DNA of 64,000 bases from Streptomyces albus subsp. albus (GCF_000719865.1 NZ_JOID01000026.1:21562-85561), one strand, 5' to 3'; shown: positions 55,755 to 64,000, numbered from the stretch's first letter. The notes: a model not told the origin generated them from the sequence alone. Numbers and translations: made by a program.

Positions 55755-56564
55755 TCAGGGCCGGGCGAGCAGCTGGAACTCGAAGGAGTAACGGGAGGCC
55801 CGGTAGACATGGGAGCCGAACTCGACCGCCCGCCCCGTGTCGTCGTAGGTGGTCCGCTCCATCGTCAGCAGCGGGGCCCCCGCCGGCTCCGTCAGCTCCG
55901 CCCCCTCGGCGGCGGTGGCGGCCCGGGCGCCCACGCACTGGCGGGCGCTGTGCAGGGCGATCCCGGCCTCCCGCATCAGCCGGTAGAGGCCGGTGGCCTC
56001 CAGCCGTTCGGTGCCCAGTTCCAGCAGGCCCGGCGGCAGGTGGTTGCGGAGCCTTGCCACCGGTTCGCCGTGCGCCAGCCGCAGCCGTTCGACGAGGCGC
56101 ACCTCCGCCCCCTCGGGCACCCCGAGCGCCGCGGCGACCGCGGCACCGGCCGGTTCGACGGTGTTGCGCAGCACCCGGGTGGCGGGGCGCTGCCCGGCCG
56201 CCTCCAAGTCGTCGTAGAGGCTGCTCAGCTCCAGCGGGCGCCTGACCTTGCTGTGCACCACCTGGGTGCCGACCCCGCGGCGGCGCACCAGCAGCCCCTT
56301 GTCCACCAGTGACTGGATCGCCTGCCGGACGGTGGGACGGGACAGGCCCAGCCGCGCGGCCAGCTCGATCTCGTTGCCGAGCAGACTGCCGGGTGCGAGG
56401 CGGCCCCGCTCGATCAACTCCTCCAACTGCCGGGCGAGCTGGAAATAGAGCGGTACGGGGCTGCCCCGGTCGACGCCGAGCGGGAGCGAGGACGCCGCCC
56501 CGGCCCGTTCCCCGGCGCGACCCCCGGCCCGTTCCCCGGTCCGCCCCCCGTCACGCTTCACCAC
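55755..56564 (-). CDS. GntR family regulator, HutC subfamily
   Basis: 269 residues from GTG 56564. TACCCT ends seven bases before it and no ribosome site is present, so it may be leaderless. N-terminal winged helix (about 35-100: VPLYFQLARQLEELIERGRL, EIELAARLGLSRPTVRQAIQ, LLVRRRGVGTQVV). C-terminal UTRA domain (120-265) with RLVERLRLAHGEPVARLRNH and LLTMERTTYDDTGRAVEFG. HutC-type regulators sense sugar phosphates or amino-acid derivatives. Likely regulator of the sugar importer it precedes on the same strand, and of itself through the palindrome upstream. Confidence 0.9.
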   Translation of the reverse strand: MVKRDGGRTGERAGGRAGERAGAASSLPLGVDRGSPVPLYFQLARQLEELIERGRLAPGSLLGNEIELAARLGLSRPTVRQAIQSLVDKGLLVRRRGVGTQVVHSKVRRPLELSSLYDDLEAAGQRPATRVLRNTVEPAGAAVAAALGVPEGAEVRLVERLRLAHGEPVARLRNHLPPGLLELGTERLEATGLYRLMREAGIALHSARQCVGARAATAAEGAELTEPAGAPLLTMERTTYDDTGRAVEFGSHVYRASRYSFEFQLLARP

Positions 56565-56614
56565 GAGGGGGAGGGTAGCCCTCCGGGGTGGGCCGGGGAC
56601 AGCGATCCGGTCGG

Positions 56615-56628
56615 ATTGTCCGGACAAT
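56615..56628. promoter_or_regulatory. perfect palindrome, candidate GntR operator
   Basis: ATTGTCCGGACAAT, 14 bases, 51 bases upstream of the GntR start and 134 bases after the end of the P450 gene. Its form (TTGTC-CG-GACAA) parallels the site of the HutC-type regulator DasR (TGGTC-TA-GACCA). Autoregulation is inferred. Confidence 0.5.
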
Positions 56629-56762
56629 GCGGCGCGCTCGCGTCCGCCGTAGAGCTCCGGGACGTCCGCCGCCGACGCCCCGCGCGCCCGCCGTGCGGCT
56701 CCGGACGCCCGTCAGGAGGCCGTCGTCACGGACGTCGCGGCCCCACCCGCCCGCGGGCCGCC

Positions 56763-58166
56763 TCAGCGGACCCGCACGGGCAGCCGGCGGAGGCCGCGGA
56801 TCAGCAGCCCCGGGATCCAGGGGAGGTCCGAGGCCGGCAGGTCCGGGGCCAGGTCCGGGAAGCGTTCCAGCAGCCGGCGGATCGCGATCTGCCCCTCCAT
56901 CCGGGCCAGCGGCGCGCCCAGGCAGTAGTGGATGCCGTGCCCGAAGGCGAGATGCCCGCCCGCCCGGCGGCCGGGGTCGAACCGGTCCGCGTCCGGGAAC
57001 CGGGCCGGGTCGCGGTCCGCCGAGGCGAGGGAGATGACGACTCCCTCACCGGCCGGAATGGTCACACCGCCGATCCCGACCGCCTCCCGGGCGAAGCGGA
57101 AGGTGGAATTCTCCACCGGTCCGTCCCAGCGGAGCGTCTCCTCCACCACCTGCTCCGTCAGCGAGAGTTCGGCCCGCAGCTCGGCCAGGCGGTCGGGGTG
57201 GCGGAACAGCGCGTGCACGGCGTTCGTGATCAGGTTGACGGTCGTCTCGTGACCGGCGACGAGCAGGAGGAACGCCATGCCGACGAGTTCGTCCGGGGCC
57301 AGCCGGTCGCCGTCCTCGTCGGTGGTGCGGATCAGACCGCTGAGGAGGTCGTCCCCGGGATGGCGCCGCTTCTCCTCGATCAGACCCGCGAGGTACTCGG
57401 CCACCGCGTGCACCGCCGCGTTCTCCGCGTCCGGGCTGGTGCGGGAGACGAGTTCATTGCTCCAGGCGCGGAACGCCGCGCGGTCGAGGGACGGAACCCC
57501 GAGCAGTTCGCAGATGACCGACATCGGCAGCGGGAAGGCCAGCGCCTCGACGAGATCCGCCCGCCCGCCGGGGGCCGCCGCCATCGCGTCGAGCAGTTCA
57601 GCGGTGATCTCCTCCACCCGCGGGCGCAGCGCCTCCACCCGGCGCGCGGTGAACTCCCGGGCCACGAGCCGCCGCAGCCTCGTGTGGTCCGGCGGGTCGG
57701 AGTCCAGCATGTTGGCGTTGATCGGGGAGTCCGTGAACTCCATGTGCGGCGCCTTGCGCCAGTCCTTGCTGAACCGGGGGTCGGCCAGCGCGGCACGGGC
57801 CTCGTCATGCCCGACGATCAGCCAGACCGTGCTCCGCTCGTCGAGGCGCACCCTGTGCGCGGCGCCCCGGGCGCGCAACTCCGCGTAGACGGAATAGGGA
57901 TCGGAGGTGAAGCGGTCGCCGTAGGCGGTGAGATCGACGATCTGAGGGTCCGGCGTGCCCGACGCCTCCGGCCGCCCGTGGGGGGCGTCCGGCATCCCCG
58001 GCCTGTCCTGTGTGTCCTGTGTGCCCGGCACGTCCGGCGCCTCTCGCCCTTCGGGAGCCGGCTGGACGGGAAGGTCCGGCGCGCCGGCCCCCGGGTGGTG
58101 CGGTCCGGTCCCGGATGTCCCCTCTCGCGCCGGCTCCGCTAACCGCGTATCGGTCTGCTCCGCCAT
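56763..58166 (-). CDS. cytochrome P450
   Basis: 467 residues from ATG 58166 (GGAGCGGTAG upstream). Soluble bacterial class I P450: I-helix AGHETTVN, K-helix EETLR, heme loop FGHGIHYCLGAPLAR with the ligand Cys. The N-terminal 70 residues are an unusual Pro/Asp/Gly-rich extension with a short repeat (GTQDTQDRPGMPDAP); typical members have about 400 residues. It looks like the CYP105/107 group. No ferredoxin or biosynthetic partner gene is adjacent, so the substrate is unknown. Confidence 0.94.
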   Translation of the reverse strand: MAEQTDTRLAEPAREGTSGTGPHHPGAGAPDLPVQPAPEGREAPDVPGTQDTQDRPGMPDAPHGRPEASGTPDPQIVDLTAYGDRFTSDPYSVYAELRARGAAHRVRLDERSTVWLIVGHDEARAALADPRFSKDWRKAPHMEFTDSPINANMLDSDPPDHTRLRRLVAREFTARRVEALRPRVEEITAELLDAMAAAPGGRADLVEALAFPLPMSVICELLGVPSLDRAAFRAWSNELVSRTSPDAENAAVHAVAEYLAGLIEEKRRHPGDDLLSGLIRTTDEDGDRLAPDELVGMAFLLLVAGHETTVNLITNAVHALFRHPDRLAELRAELSLTEQVVEETLRWDGPVENSTFRFAREAVGIGGVTIPAGEGVVISLASADRDPARFPDADRFDPGRRAGGHLAFGHGIHYCLGAPLARMEGQIAIRRLLERFPDLAPDLPASDLPWIPGLLIRGLRRLPVRVR

Positions 58167-59211
58167 CTACCGCTCCTCTGGATGCTGTTGTCCGGCTCCG
58201 GCCCCGGCCCGGTGTCCGTGGACGGGTGTGACGGCCCGGCCCCCTTCGTGACGTGACCGTGTTCGCGACCTGCCCACGGTGGTGGCATGGCCCCGTTCGT
58301 GACCGTGCCCCCGCATGTGACCGCCTACGCGTCTGGCACAACCGCGGGCACGGACACGGACACGGACCCGCCGGCGTACCGGCGTACCGGGAGCCTACGA
58401 GCCGCACCGCCGACGGGGCGTCGACCCAGCGAGGGAGGCATCCTTCCACCGGTCCTTCGCCGGCAGTACGGCCCCGTACAGCGGATGCGGTAGGCGCTCA
58501 GGCGGGCTGCGGCCTGGAGGACGCCTGCCACGACGGCGCGACGCCGGGCAGCGGGGGCGCGAAAACCGCGCCCGGGGCTGCGCCGGACGGGGGGTGGGAG
58601 GAGACGGGCGCACCGGCCGCGCGATCCCTCCCGTTCAGCCGCGGGCCCGCTCGTTCAGCAGCACACCCGCTCGTTCAGCCCCCGGCCCCCGACCTGCGGT
58701 CCGCGGTTCGCGGTGACCGCCGCCGCGGCATCCGCTCGTCGACGGAGGGGGGATGACGAGCAGACGGCGGCGGACGGGCCGCGATCGGCGTGAATCCGAT
58801 CTGTGGTGCGGCGGCCGCCCGTGGGGGAGGACGGCCGCCACCAGGTGGGGGGCACCATGGGGGGATCCGCGCTTTCCCAGCATGACGCGCGTAGAGATCC
58901 CGTCTCAAGCACACCTGGCAGATGTTCGCACGGCATTCACAGGACCCGCACGAAGATCACTTCACGGCACCATCCGATGCCCCTCCCCGGCCACCAGTCC
59001 CTGCCGTCCCCCGCGCACCGCCTGCCCACCGCCTGCCCACCACCCGACGCCTCCGCCCGAGGCCCACCGGCCTCCACCGGCCCCGACAACCGCTCCCCAT
59101 GGGGTCGGTGAGGCGGCCCGGTAGGCTTCTTGGCACCCGGTCCGCCGCCCCCGCCCGCACCTGTAACCACCCGTAACGGCGACCGGCCCGACCGCCCCGA
59201 AAGGATGCGAC
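58167..59211. other. long non-coding region with GTGACCG direct repeats
   Basis: 1045 bases between divergent genes. GTGACCG occurs at 58253-58259, 58299-58305 and 58317-58323, upstream of the P450; the first two share CGTGACCGTG. At 58655-58680 CCCGCTCGTTCAGC is repeated twice. A GGCGGCCG...CGGCCGCC hairpin lies at about 58810-58838. Open frames on both strands lack gene-like composition. The IclR promoter should be near 59100-59200. Confidence 0.5.
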
Positions 59212-60015
59212 GTGCCGCCGTCCAGCGACAGGACCACCGCAGCCGCCAGGCCAGCCAACGGCTCCAGTGGCGTGCAGTCCCTCGAACGGGCCTTTGACCT
59301 GCTCGAACGGATGGCGGACGCAGGCGGCGCCGTCGGGCTCAGCGAACTCTCCGGCACCAGCGGCCTGCCCCTCCCCACCATCCACCGGCTGATGCGGACC
59401 CTGGTGGCCTGCGGTTACGTCCGCCAGCAGCCGAACCGCCGCTACGCCCTCGGCCCCCGCCTCATCCGGCTCGGCGAGAGCTCGGCCCGCCTGCTCGGCA
59501 CCTGGGCGCGGCCGCATCTGGCCCGGCTCGTGGAGGAGACCGGGGAGACGGCGAACATGGCCCTGCTCGACGGTGACGAGGTGGTCTACGTCGCCCAGGT
59601 GCCCTCCCGCCACTCCATGCGGATGTTCACGGAGGTCGGCCGCCGCGTGCTGCCGCACTCCACCGGGGTCGGCAAGGCCCTGCTGGCCCACCTGCCGGCC
59701 GACGAGGTGCGCGCGCTGCTGTCCCGCACGGGCATGCCCGCCGCCACCGAGAAGACCATCACCAGGCCGGACGACTTCCTCACGGCCCTGGAGGAGGTGC
59801 GGGCCTCCGGCTACGCCATGGACGACAACGAGCAGGAGATCGGGGTCCGCTGCCTCGCCGTCTCCGTACCGGACTCACCGACCGCGGCGGCCATCTCCGT
59901 CTCCGGGCCGGCGGGACGACTCACGGAAGAGGCCACCGAGAAGATCGTTCCGCTGCTGCGGGAGGTCGCGGCCGAGCTGTCGGAGACGCTGACCGGGGCC
60001 GAGACGCCCGCCTAG
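59212..60015 (+). CDS. IclR family regulator, probably AllR-like
   Basis: 267 residues from GTG 59212 (GAAAGGATGCGAC upstream). Winged helix (about 18-75: SLERAFDLLERMADAGG, GLSELSGTSGLPLPTIHRLM) and IclR effector domain (85-255: VYVAQVPSRHSMRMFTEVGR, STGVGKALLAHL, DDNEQEIGVRCLAVSV). Streptomycete AllR, which controls allantoin and glyoxylate genes, is of this type and in S. coelicolor lies close to a malate synthase gene, as here. A role at the aceB promoter 2.6 kb away is inferred; allantoin genes would lie outside the window, if present. Confidence 0.88.
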   Translation: MPPSSDRTTAAARPANGSSGVQSLERAFDLLERMADAGGAVGLSELSGTSGLPLPTIHRLMRTLVACGYVRQQPNRRYALGPRLIRLGESSARLLGTWARPHLARLVEETGETANMALLDGDEVVYVAQVPSRHSMRMFTEVGRRVLPHSTGVGKALLAHLPADEVRALLSRTGMPAATEKTITRPDDFLTALEEVRASGYAMDDNEQEIGVRCLAVSVPDSPTAAAISVSGPAGRLTEEATEKIVPLLREVAAELSETLTGAETPA

Positions 60016-60142
60016 CGTTCCACCCCGCCTGCCCGCCGGGGCGCCGGCGCCACCGGCCCCTCGGACACGGCCGCCCCTCCCTCCCCGCCGAGCCCGGGCA
60101 CAGCCGGGGAGGCGCGGCCTCTACACGGCCCGGCCGGCCTCT

Positions 60143-60541
60143 CTACACGGCCCGGCCGCCCGACCTCTGCTCCGGTCTGCTGCCGAACAGTTCGATCGCC
60201 TGGCGCACCCGCGCCAGCGCCAGCGCCAGCGCGCTGACCGAGCCCACGGCTCCCGCGACCAGGAGCAAGGAGCGCCGCATCCGCGGGATTTCCGGCACTC
60301 CCGCGCTCACCATGGCGGAGAGGGCGGCGAGTTCGTCCTCGGCTATGCCCCGGTCCCGCAGGTCGGCCGGATGGGCCGCCAGCTCCCGGCGGAGCCGCGA
60401 CACCGCGGTGCACAGTTCCTCCACGCGCGGGTCCGGGCCACCGCTTCCGTCCACGGGCCGGTGCCCCCGGCCGCCCGCCGTGGTCCCCGCCTTCGCGACG
60501 ATGGCCGTCCGCTTGCCGCAGTCCGTCCGATCACTTCGCAA
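60143..60541 (-). CDS. small protein with one membrane helix (DUF5955-like)
   Basis: 132 residues if started at TTG 60541 (GAGGGGAAG upstream); there is no good ATG or GTG, so the start is uncertain. N-terminal basic stretch, then PRVEELCTAVSRLRRELAAH and DLRDRGIAEDELAALSAMV (coiled helices), then a hydrophobic helix (SLLLVAGAVGSVSALALALA) and a short tail. It resembles DUF5955 proteins found beside malate synthase in streptomycetes. Function unknown. Convergent with the IclR gene. Confidence 0.65.
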   Translation of the reverse strand: MRSDRTDCGKRTAIVAKAGTTAGGRGHRPVDGSGGPDPRVEELCTAVSRLRRELAAHPADLRDRGIAEDELAALSAMVSAGVPEIPRMRRSLLLVAGAVGSVSALALALARVRQAIELFGSRPEQRSGGRAV

Positions 60542-60806
60542 CGCGCTTCCCCTCGCTCCTCGACATGGCGCTACGGGCCCTACCGGCCCCGGGCTCACGA
60601 GTCAGTCGCACCGGGCTGCGGACAGTTAACGCCACTCTCCGCTGCGGGCGCTACACAGAGGGCGAAATTCAGCCGTACGATTCCGTCCGTACCGGACAAC
60701 CTCGCCGATGACCGGCCGGGACTGCGCACGGGGAAGGGCCGCAAGCGTCCGCCCCGCCCGCCACGGGCGGACAGCATCACGGCCACCGGTGCGGTATGCA
60801 GGGGAC

Positions 60807-61583
60807 ATGACGGAGCCGGCAGGGACAGCACCCGGGACGGACGCGACCGACGCCCGGAGGGGCCTCCCCGAACCCCGGGTCGCCGGTCTGCTGCTGGCCG
60901 CCGGCGGCGGCCGGCGACTGGGCGGCCGGCCCAAGGCGCTTCTGCCCCACCGGAGACGGCCGCTCGTCGAACACGCGGCCCGCGCGCTCCGCGACGGCGG
61001 CTGCGAGCCGGTGCACGTGGTGCTGGGCGCGGCGGAGGAGGAGGTACGGGCGCGTGCGGAACTCCCCGGCTGCGTCTTGGTCGGCAACCCCCAGTGGGAG
61101 GCGGGCATGGGCTCCTCACTGCGCGCGGGGCTCGCCTCCCTCTCCCCGATCGCGCTCGGGTCGCCGGCTCCTCCCCGTCCCGGCGCTTCACCGGCGCCGC
61201 CCGGCTCACCCCGCGCCACCCCGTACGGGATCACCACCGGGGTGACAGCGGCGGGAGCGACGGCAGGGGAGGTGACGGCGGTGCTCGTCGCCCTGGTGGA
61301 CCAGCCCGGGGTGGGCGCGGAGGCTGTCGCACGGGTACGGGCGGCCTGCCACTCCCGGACGAGCCTGGCCGCGGCCGCCTACGACGGCAGGCGCGGCCAT
61401 CCGGTGCTGTTCGGCGCCGCCCACTGGGCCGCCGTCGCCGAGCGGGCCGCGGGCGACCAGGGCGCCCGGGCCTACCTGGCGGAGCACCGTGACGCGCTGG
61501 ACCTGGTCGACTGCTCCGACATCGCGGCCCCCGACGACATCGACACCCCCGGAGACCTGCGACTGCTGGACGGCGGCGGTTGA
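60807..61583 (+). CDS. MobA/MocA-like nucleotidyltransferase
   Basis: 258 residues from ATG 60807; TATGCA just upstream and no spaced ribosome site suggest a leaderless mRNA. NTP_transf_3 fold: VAGLLLAAGGGRRLGGRPKALLP (nucleotide loop and Lys), VLVALVDQPGV (metal Asp) and GRRGHPVLFG. A Pro/Ser insert lies at about 115-150. MocA-type enzymes attach CMP or GMP to molybdopterin, often for xanthine dehydrogenase, which would fit purine/allantoin catabolism nearby. The exact product is not certain. Confidence 0.85.
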   Translation: MTEPAGTAPGTDATDARRGLPEPRVAGLLLAAGGGRRLGGRPKALLPHRRRPLVEHAARALRDGGCEPVHVVLGAAEEEVRARAELPGCVLVGNPQWEAGMGSSLRAGLASLSPIALGSPAPPRPGASPAPPGSPRATPYGITTGVTAAGATAGEVTAVLVALVDQPGVGAEAVARVRAACHSRTSLAAAAYDGRRGHPVLFGAAHWAAVAERAAGDQGARAYLAEHRDALDLVDCSDIAAPDDIDTPGDLRLLDGGG

Positions 61584-61803
61584 CCCGCCGCACGGGACGC
61601 CAAGGACGGCCGGTACGAGCCTTTTACGCCTGCCCTCCCCGCGCCCCTGCCACCACTCGCCGCCATCACCCCTCGGCCCTGCACGGCCCTGACCCCTGCG
61701 CGCCGTCCGGACCCGGGGTCCCGTTCGCCGTCATCCCACCCGGTGCCCCTGCCCCGGCGTCCCCGCCCCGGCGCCCCCGCCACCCGGCACCCGGCACCCG
61801 GCA
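61584..61803. other. intergenic region before the aceB promoter
   Basis: About 220 bases without a gene. A CACCCGG-type octamer run lies at 61780-61800, just before the promoter. Confidence 0.45.
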
Positions 61804-61832
61804 TTGAACTTCCACAATGAGGAAACTACTCT
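61804..61832 (+). promoter_or_regulatory. aceB promoter with operator in the spacer
   Basis: TTGAAC (61804-61809), 17 bases, TACTCT (61827-61832): a good housekeeping promoter. The spacer is filled by TTCCACAATGAGGAA (61810-61824), an interrupted palindrome (TTCC...GGAA with CA...TG inside) typical of IclR-family operators. Predicted start near 61839, leader about 155 bases. Binding by the IclR protein at 59212 is inferred. Confidence 0.65.
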
Positions 61833-61994
61833 CCATTAACAGAGGTTCATCCGCCTGCGCACCCCCACGCACCCCGGAGCCCGCCACCCGGGCCCCGGCA
61901 CAGCCTCCGCGCCACCCCGCACACACGAGCCCCGGCCCTCTTCCCTCCCCCCTCACACCGCCCACCGCCCACCGCCCCAGAAGGAGTGACCGCA

Positions 61995-63626
61995 ATGTCC
62001 GCACCGGTGCCGACCGCGCCGACCGTCGTCAACGCCGAGCCAGTGGAACGGCAGGAGGAGGTCCTGACCCCGGAAGCGCTCGTCTTCCTGGGCGAGCTGC
62101 ACCACCGCTTCACCCGGCGCCGCGACGAACTCCTCGCCCTCCGCAAGGAGCGGCGTGAGGAGATCGCCCGCACCGGCACCCTGGACTTCCTGCCCGCGAC
62201 CTCCGACATCCGCGAGGGCGACTGGCGCGTCGCCCCGGCTCCCGCGGCGCTCAACGACCGCCGTGTGGAGATCACCGGCCCCACCGACCGCAAGATGACG
62301 ATCAACGCGCTCAACTCCGGCGCCAGGGTCTGGCTCGCCGACTTCGAGGACGCCACCGCCCCCACCTGGGAGAACGTCATCCTCGGCCAGCTCAACCTGA
62401 TCGACGCCTACGAGCGCCGCATCGACTTCACCGACCCGCGCGGCAAGACCTACGCGCTGCGCCCCGCCGAGGAGCTGGCCACCGTCGTCACCCGCCCCCG
62501 CGGCTGGCACCTGGACGAGCGCCACCTCCGGGGCGAGGACGGCCGCGCCCTCCCCGGCGCCCTCGTCGACTTCGGCCTGTACTTCTTCCACAACGCCCAG
62601 CGCCTCATCGACCTCGGCAAGGGACCGTACTTCTACCTTCCGAAACTGGAGTCCCATCTGGAGGCCCGGCTCTGGAACGACGTCTTCGTCTTCGCCCAGG
62701 ACCGGCTCGGCATCCCGCAGGGCACCGTCCGCGCCACCGTCCTCATCGAGACGATCACCGCCGCGTACGAGATGGAGGAGATCCTCTACGAACTGCGTGA
62801 CCACGCCTCCGGGCTCAACGCCGGCCGCTGGGACTACCTCTTCTCCATCGTCAAGAACTTCCGCGACGCCGGAGCGGCGTTCGTCCTCCCGGACCGCAAC
62901 GCGATCACCATGACCGCCCCGTTCATGCGCGCGTACACCGAACTGCTCGTCCGCACCTGCCACAAGCGCGGCGCGCACGCCATCGGCGGCATGGCGGCCT
63001 TCATCCCCTCCCGCCGCGACTCCGAGATCAACAAGGCCGCCTTCGCCAAGGTGAAGGCGGACAAGGACCGGGAGGCGAACGACGGGTTCGACGGCTCCTG
63101 GGTCGCCCACCCCGACCTGGTGCCCGTGGCCCGCGAGTCCTTCGACGCCGTGCTCGGCGACCGGCCCCACCAGAAGGACCGGCTCCGCGAGGACGTCCAC
63201 GTCTCCGCCGCCGACCTGCTCGCCGTCGGCTCCCTGACGGCCGAGCCCACCTACGACGGCCTGGTCAACGCCGTCCAGGTGGGCCTCCGTTACATCGAAG
63301 CCTGGCTGCGCGGCACAGGCGCCGTCGCCATCTTCAACCTCATGGAGGACGCCGCCACCGCCGAGATCTCCCGCTCCCAGATCTGGCAGTGGGTCAACGC
63401 CGGAGTGGAGTTCGAGAACGGCGAGAAGGCCACGGCCGGACTGGTCCGCCGCATCGCCGCGGACGAACTGGCCGCGATCCGCCGGGAACTGGGCGAAGAC
63501 GCCTTCGCGGCGGGTAAGTGGCAGCGCGCCCACGACCTGCTGCTCCGCGTCTCCCTCGACGAGAAGTACGAGGACTTCCTCACCGTGCCGGCCTACGAAC
63601 TGCTGGAGTCAACTTCTCGGTCGTGA
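61995..63626 (+). CDS. aceB: malate synthase (A type)
   Basis: 543 residues from ATG 61995 with AGAAGGAG eight bases upstream. Condenses glyoxylate and acetyl-CoA to malate. TIM-barrel of the malate synthase A family: VWLADFEDATAP, catalytic Arg in VVTRPRGWHLDE, PYFYLPKLESHLEARLW, and MEDAATAEISRSQIWQW with the catalytic-Asp-containing C-terminal region after it. Length is normal for type A (about 530-560). No isocitrate lyase in the window; glyoxylate can come from the Mcl reaction or from allantoin/purine breakdown. Confidence 0.96.
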   Translation: MSAPVPTAPTVVNAEPVERQEEVLTPEALVFLGELHHRFTRRRDELLALRKERREEIARTGTLDFLPATSDIREGDWRVAPAPAALNDRRVEITGPTDRKMTINALNSGARVWLADFEDATAPTWENVILGQLNLIDAYERRIDFTDPRGKTYALRPAEELATVVTRPRGWHLDERHLRGEDGRALPGALVDFGLYFFHNAQRLIDLGKGPYFYLPKLESHLEARLWNDVFVFAQDRLGIPQGTVRATVLIETITAAYEMEEILYELRDHASGLNAGRWDYLFSIVKNFRDAGAAFVLPDRNAITMTAPFMRAYTELLVRTCHKRGAHAIGGMAAFIPSRRDSEINKAAFAKVKADKDREANDGFDGSWVAHPDLVPVARESFDAVLGDRPHQKDRLREDVHVSAADLLAVGSLTAEPTYDGLVNAVQVGLRYIEAWLRGTGAVAIFNLMEDAATAEISRSQIWQWVNAGVEFENGEKATAGLVRRIAADELAAIRRELGEDAFAAGKWQRAHDLLLRVSLDEKYEDFLTVPAYELLESTSRS

Positions 63627-63643
63627 ACGGACCGAGCTTGTTG
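63616..63643 (+). terminator. hairpin terminator overlapping the aceB stop codon
   Basis: CTCGGTC (63616-63622) and GACCGAG (63630-63636) form a perfect 7-base stem. The seven-base loop contains the TGA stop (63624-63626). CTTGTTG follows, giving a weak T-rich tail. Confidence 0.6.
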
Positions 63644-64000
63644 GCTCAGTCGGTCACACCGGTTCATGCTCTCCTGCGCGGCCGGCTTCCACGCCCGGAG
63701 TCACATCCACCGCGGAGCCGCGGTGCGGGACCGTTGACGGGGCCCCACGCCGGGACAGGCCCGGCGACATCCACCCGGTCAGCGCCATCGGAGCCGTATC
63801 CCCGGCAAACCGGTTCGTGCCTTGCAGGCTCGCGAACGGATACGAAGAGGCTACCGGACCGCCGCGCGGCCCGGGGCCGGAAAATGCGATTCCTCCCGGG
63901 TGTGAACGACTCCGTTGGGAAACTCGTGATTCGAGCAGGGTTGTGTCGTTCGTCTTGCTGATGGCTATGGTCGTTGGCGGGATGGGGAGCGTGGGATGTC
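63637..64000. other. window end, no complete gene
   Basis: About 360 bases. No supported complete gene. A frame opening near 63961 (ATGGCTATGGTC) runs off the right edge and is too short to judge. The last 150 bases are noticeably less GC-rich. Confidence 0.45.

Noticed and set aside
56763..58166. P450 as part of a natural-product gene cluster
   Set aside because: No polyketide synthase, peptide synthetase, terpene synthase or tailoring gene lies around it; neighbours are transport and regulation genes.
58635..58883. Small reverse-strand ORFs in the gap before the IclR gene
   Set aside because: Several overlapping frames of similar length exist on both strands, none with a ribosome site or recognisable fold.
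63961..64000. Start of another gene at the right edge
   Set aside because: Only 13 codons are visible; too little to support a call.

Overview
The window is high-GC actinobacterial chromosome, almost certainly Streptomyces or a close relative. Supporting signs are the strong G/C bias at third codon positions, frequent GTG starts, GGAGG-type ribosome sites next to likely leaderless genes, and families such as F420-dependent PPOX enzymes, Rv2578c-type radical SAM proteins, EACC1 and crotonyl-CoA carboxylase/reductase. I see no prophage, CRISPR array, tRNA or rRNA. The only transposon trace is one broken IS5-like fragment.

Layout. (1) 0-4 kb: end fragment of an M55 D-aminopeptidase, an SRPBCC protein, a radical SAM protein with an SOS-box-like site in front, a membrane-anchored peptidoglycan-binding protein and a HEAT-repeat protein. 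(2) 4.9-14.3 kb: the ethylmalonyl-CoA pathway. A two-module 3-hydroxyacyl-CoA dehydrogenase and a TetR regulator are followed by the tightly packed ccrA-meaA-mcl-mch-mcd operon. Next come psd-pssA (phosphatidylserine/phosphatidylethanolamine synthesis), which end at a very strong terminator. (3) 16.3-29 kb: glycerate kinase, Nudix hydrolase, sirtuin, the alkylation-repair pair ogt and ada-alkA, an autoregulated-looking HTH/ClpN pair, a phytoene-desaturase-like flavoprotein, an inositol-monophosphatase-like enzyme, a large unknown protein and a PPOX enzyme. (4) 29.3-37.4 kb: gamma-glutamyltransferase, then a two-gene caspase/STAND/WD40 + EACC1 conflict-type operon, and a divergent membrane-anchored protein of unknown function. 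(5) 37.6-45.3 kb: secreted hydrolase, SGNH hydrolase, exonuclease III, metallo-beta-lactamase-fold protein, PcaL fusion. (6) 45.6-49.9 kb: accessory-looking stretch with a long LRV/HEAT repeat protein, the IS remnant and a SUKH (SMI1/KNR4) protein. (7) 50.1-58.2 kb: a sugar ABC operon (binding protein, permease, ATPase) with a ROK kinase and membrane protein behind it, a HutC-type GntR regulator and a cytochrome P450 upstream. (8) 59.2-63.6 kb: IclR regulator, DUF5955-like protein, MobA-like nucleotidyltransferase and malate synthase.

How the genes work together. The ethylmalonyl-CoA operon turns acetyl-CoA-derived crotonyl-CoA into glyoxylate plus propionyl-CoA. Malate synthase (63 kb) can condense that glyoxylate with acetyl-CoA, and glycerate kinase (17 kb) serves the other glyoxylate exit. 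Three parts of C2 metabolism therefore lie within 64 kb under separate regulators. The most system-like accessory element is the caspase/STAND/double-propeller protein with its translationally coupled EACC1 partner. Several promoters show clear operator architecture: ccrA, the HTH-ClpN pair, aceB, the radical SAM gene and the secreted hydrolase.

All family calls are from reading motifs. No database search was run.
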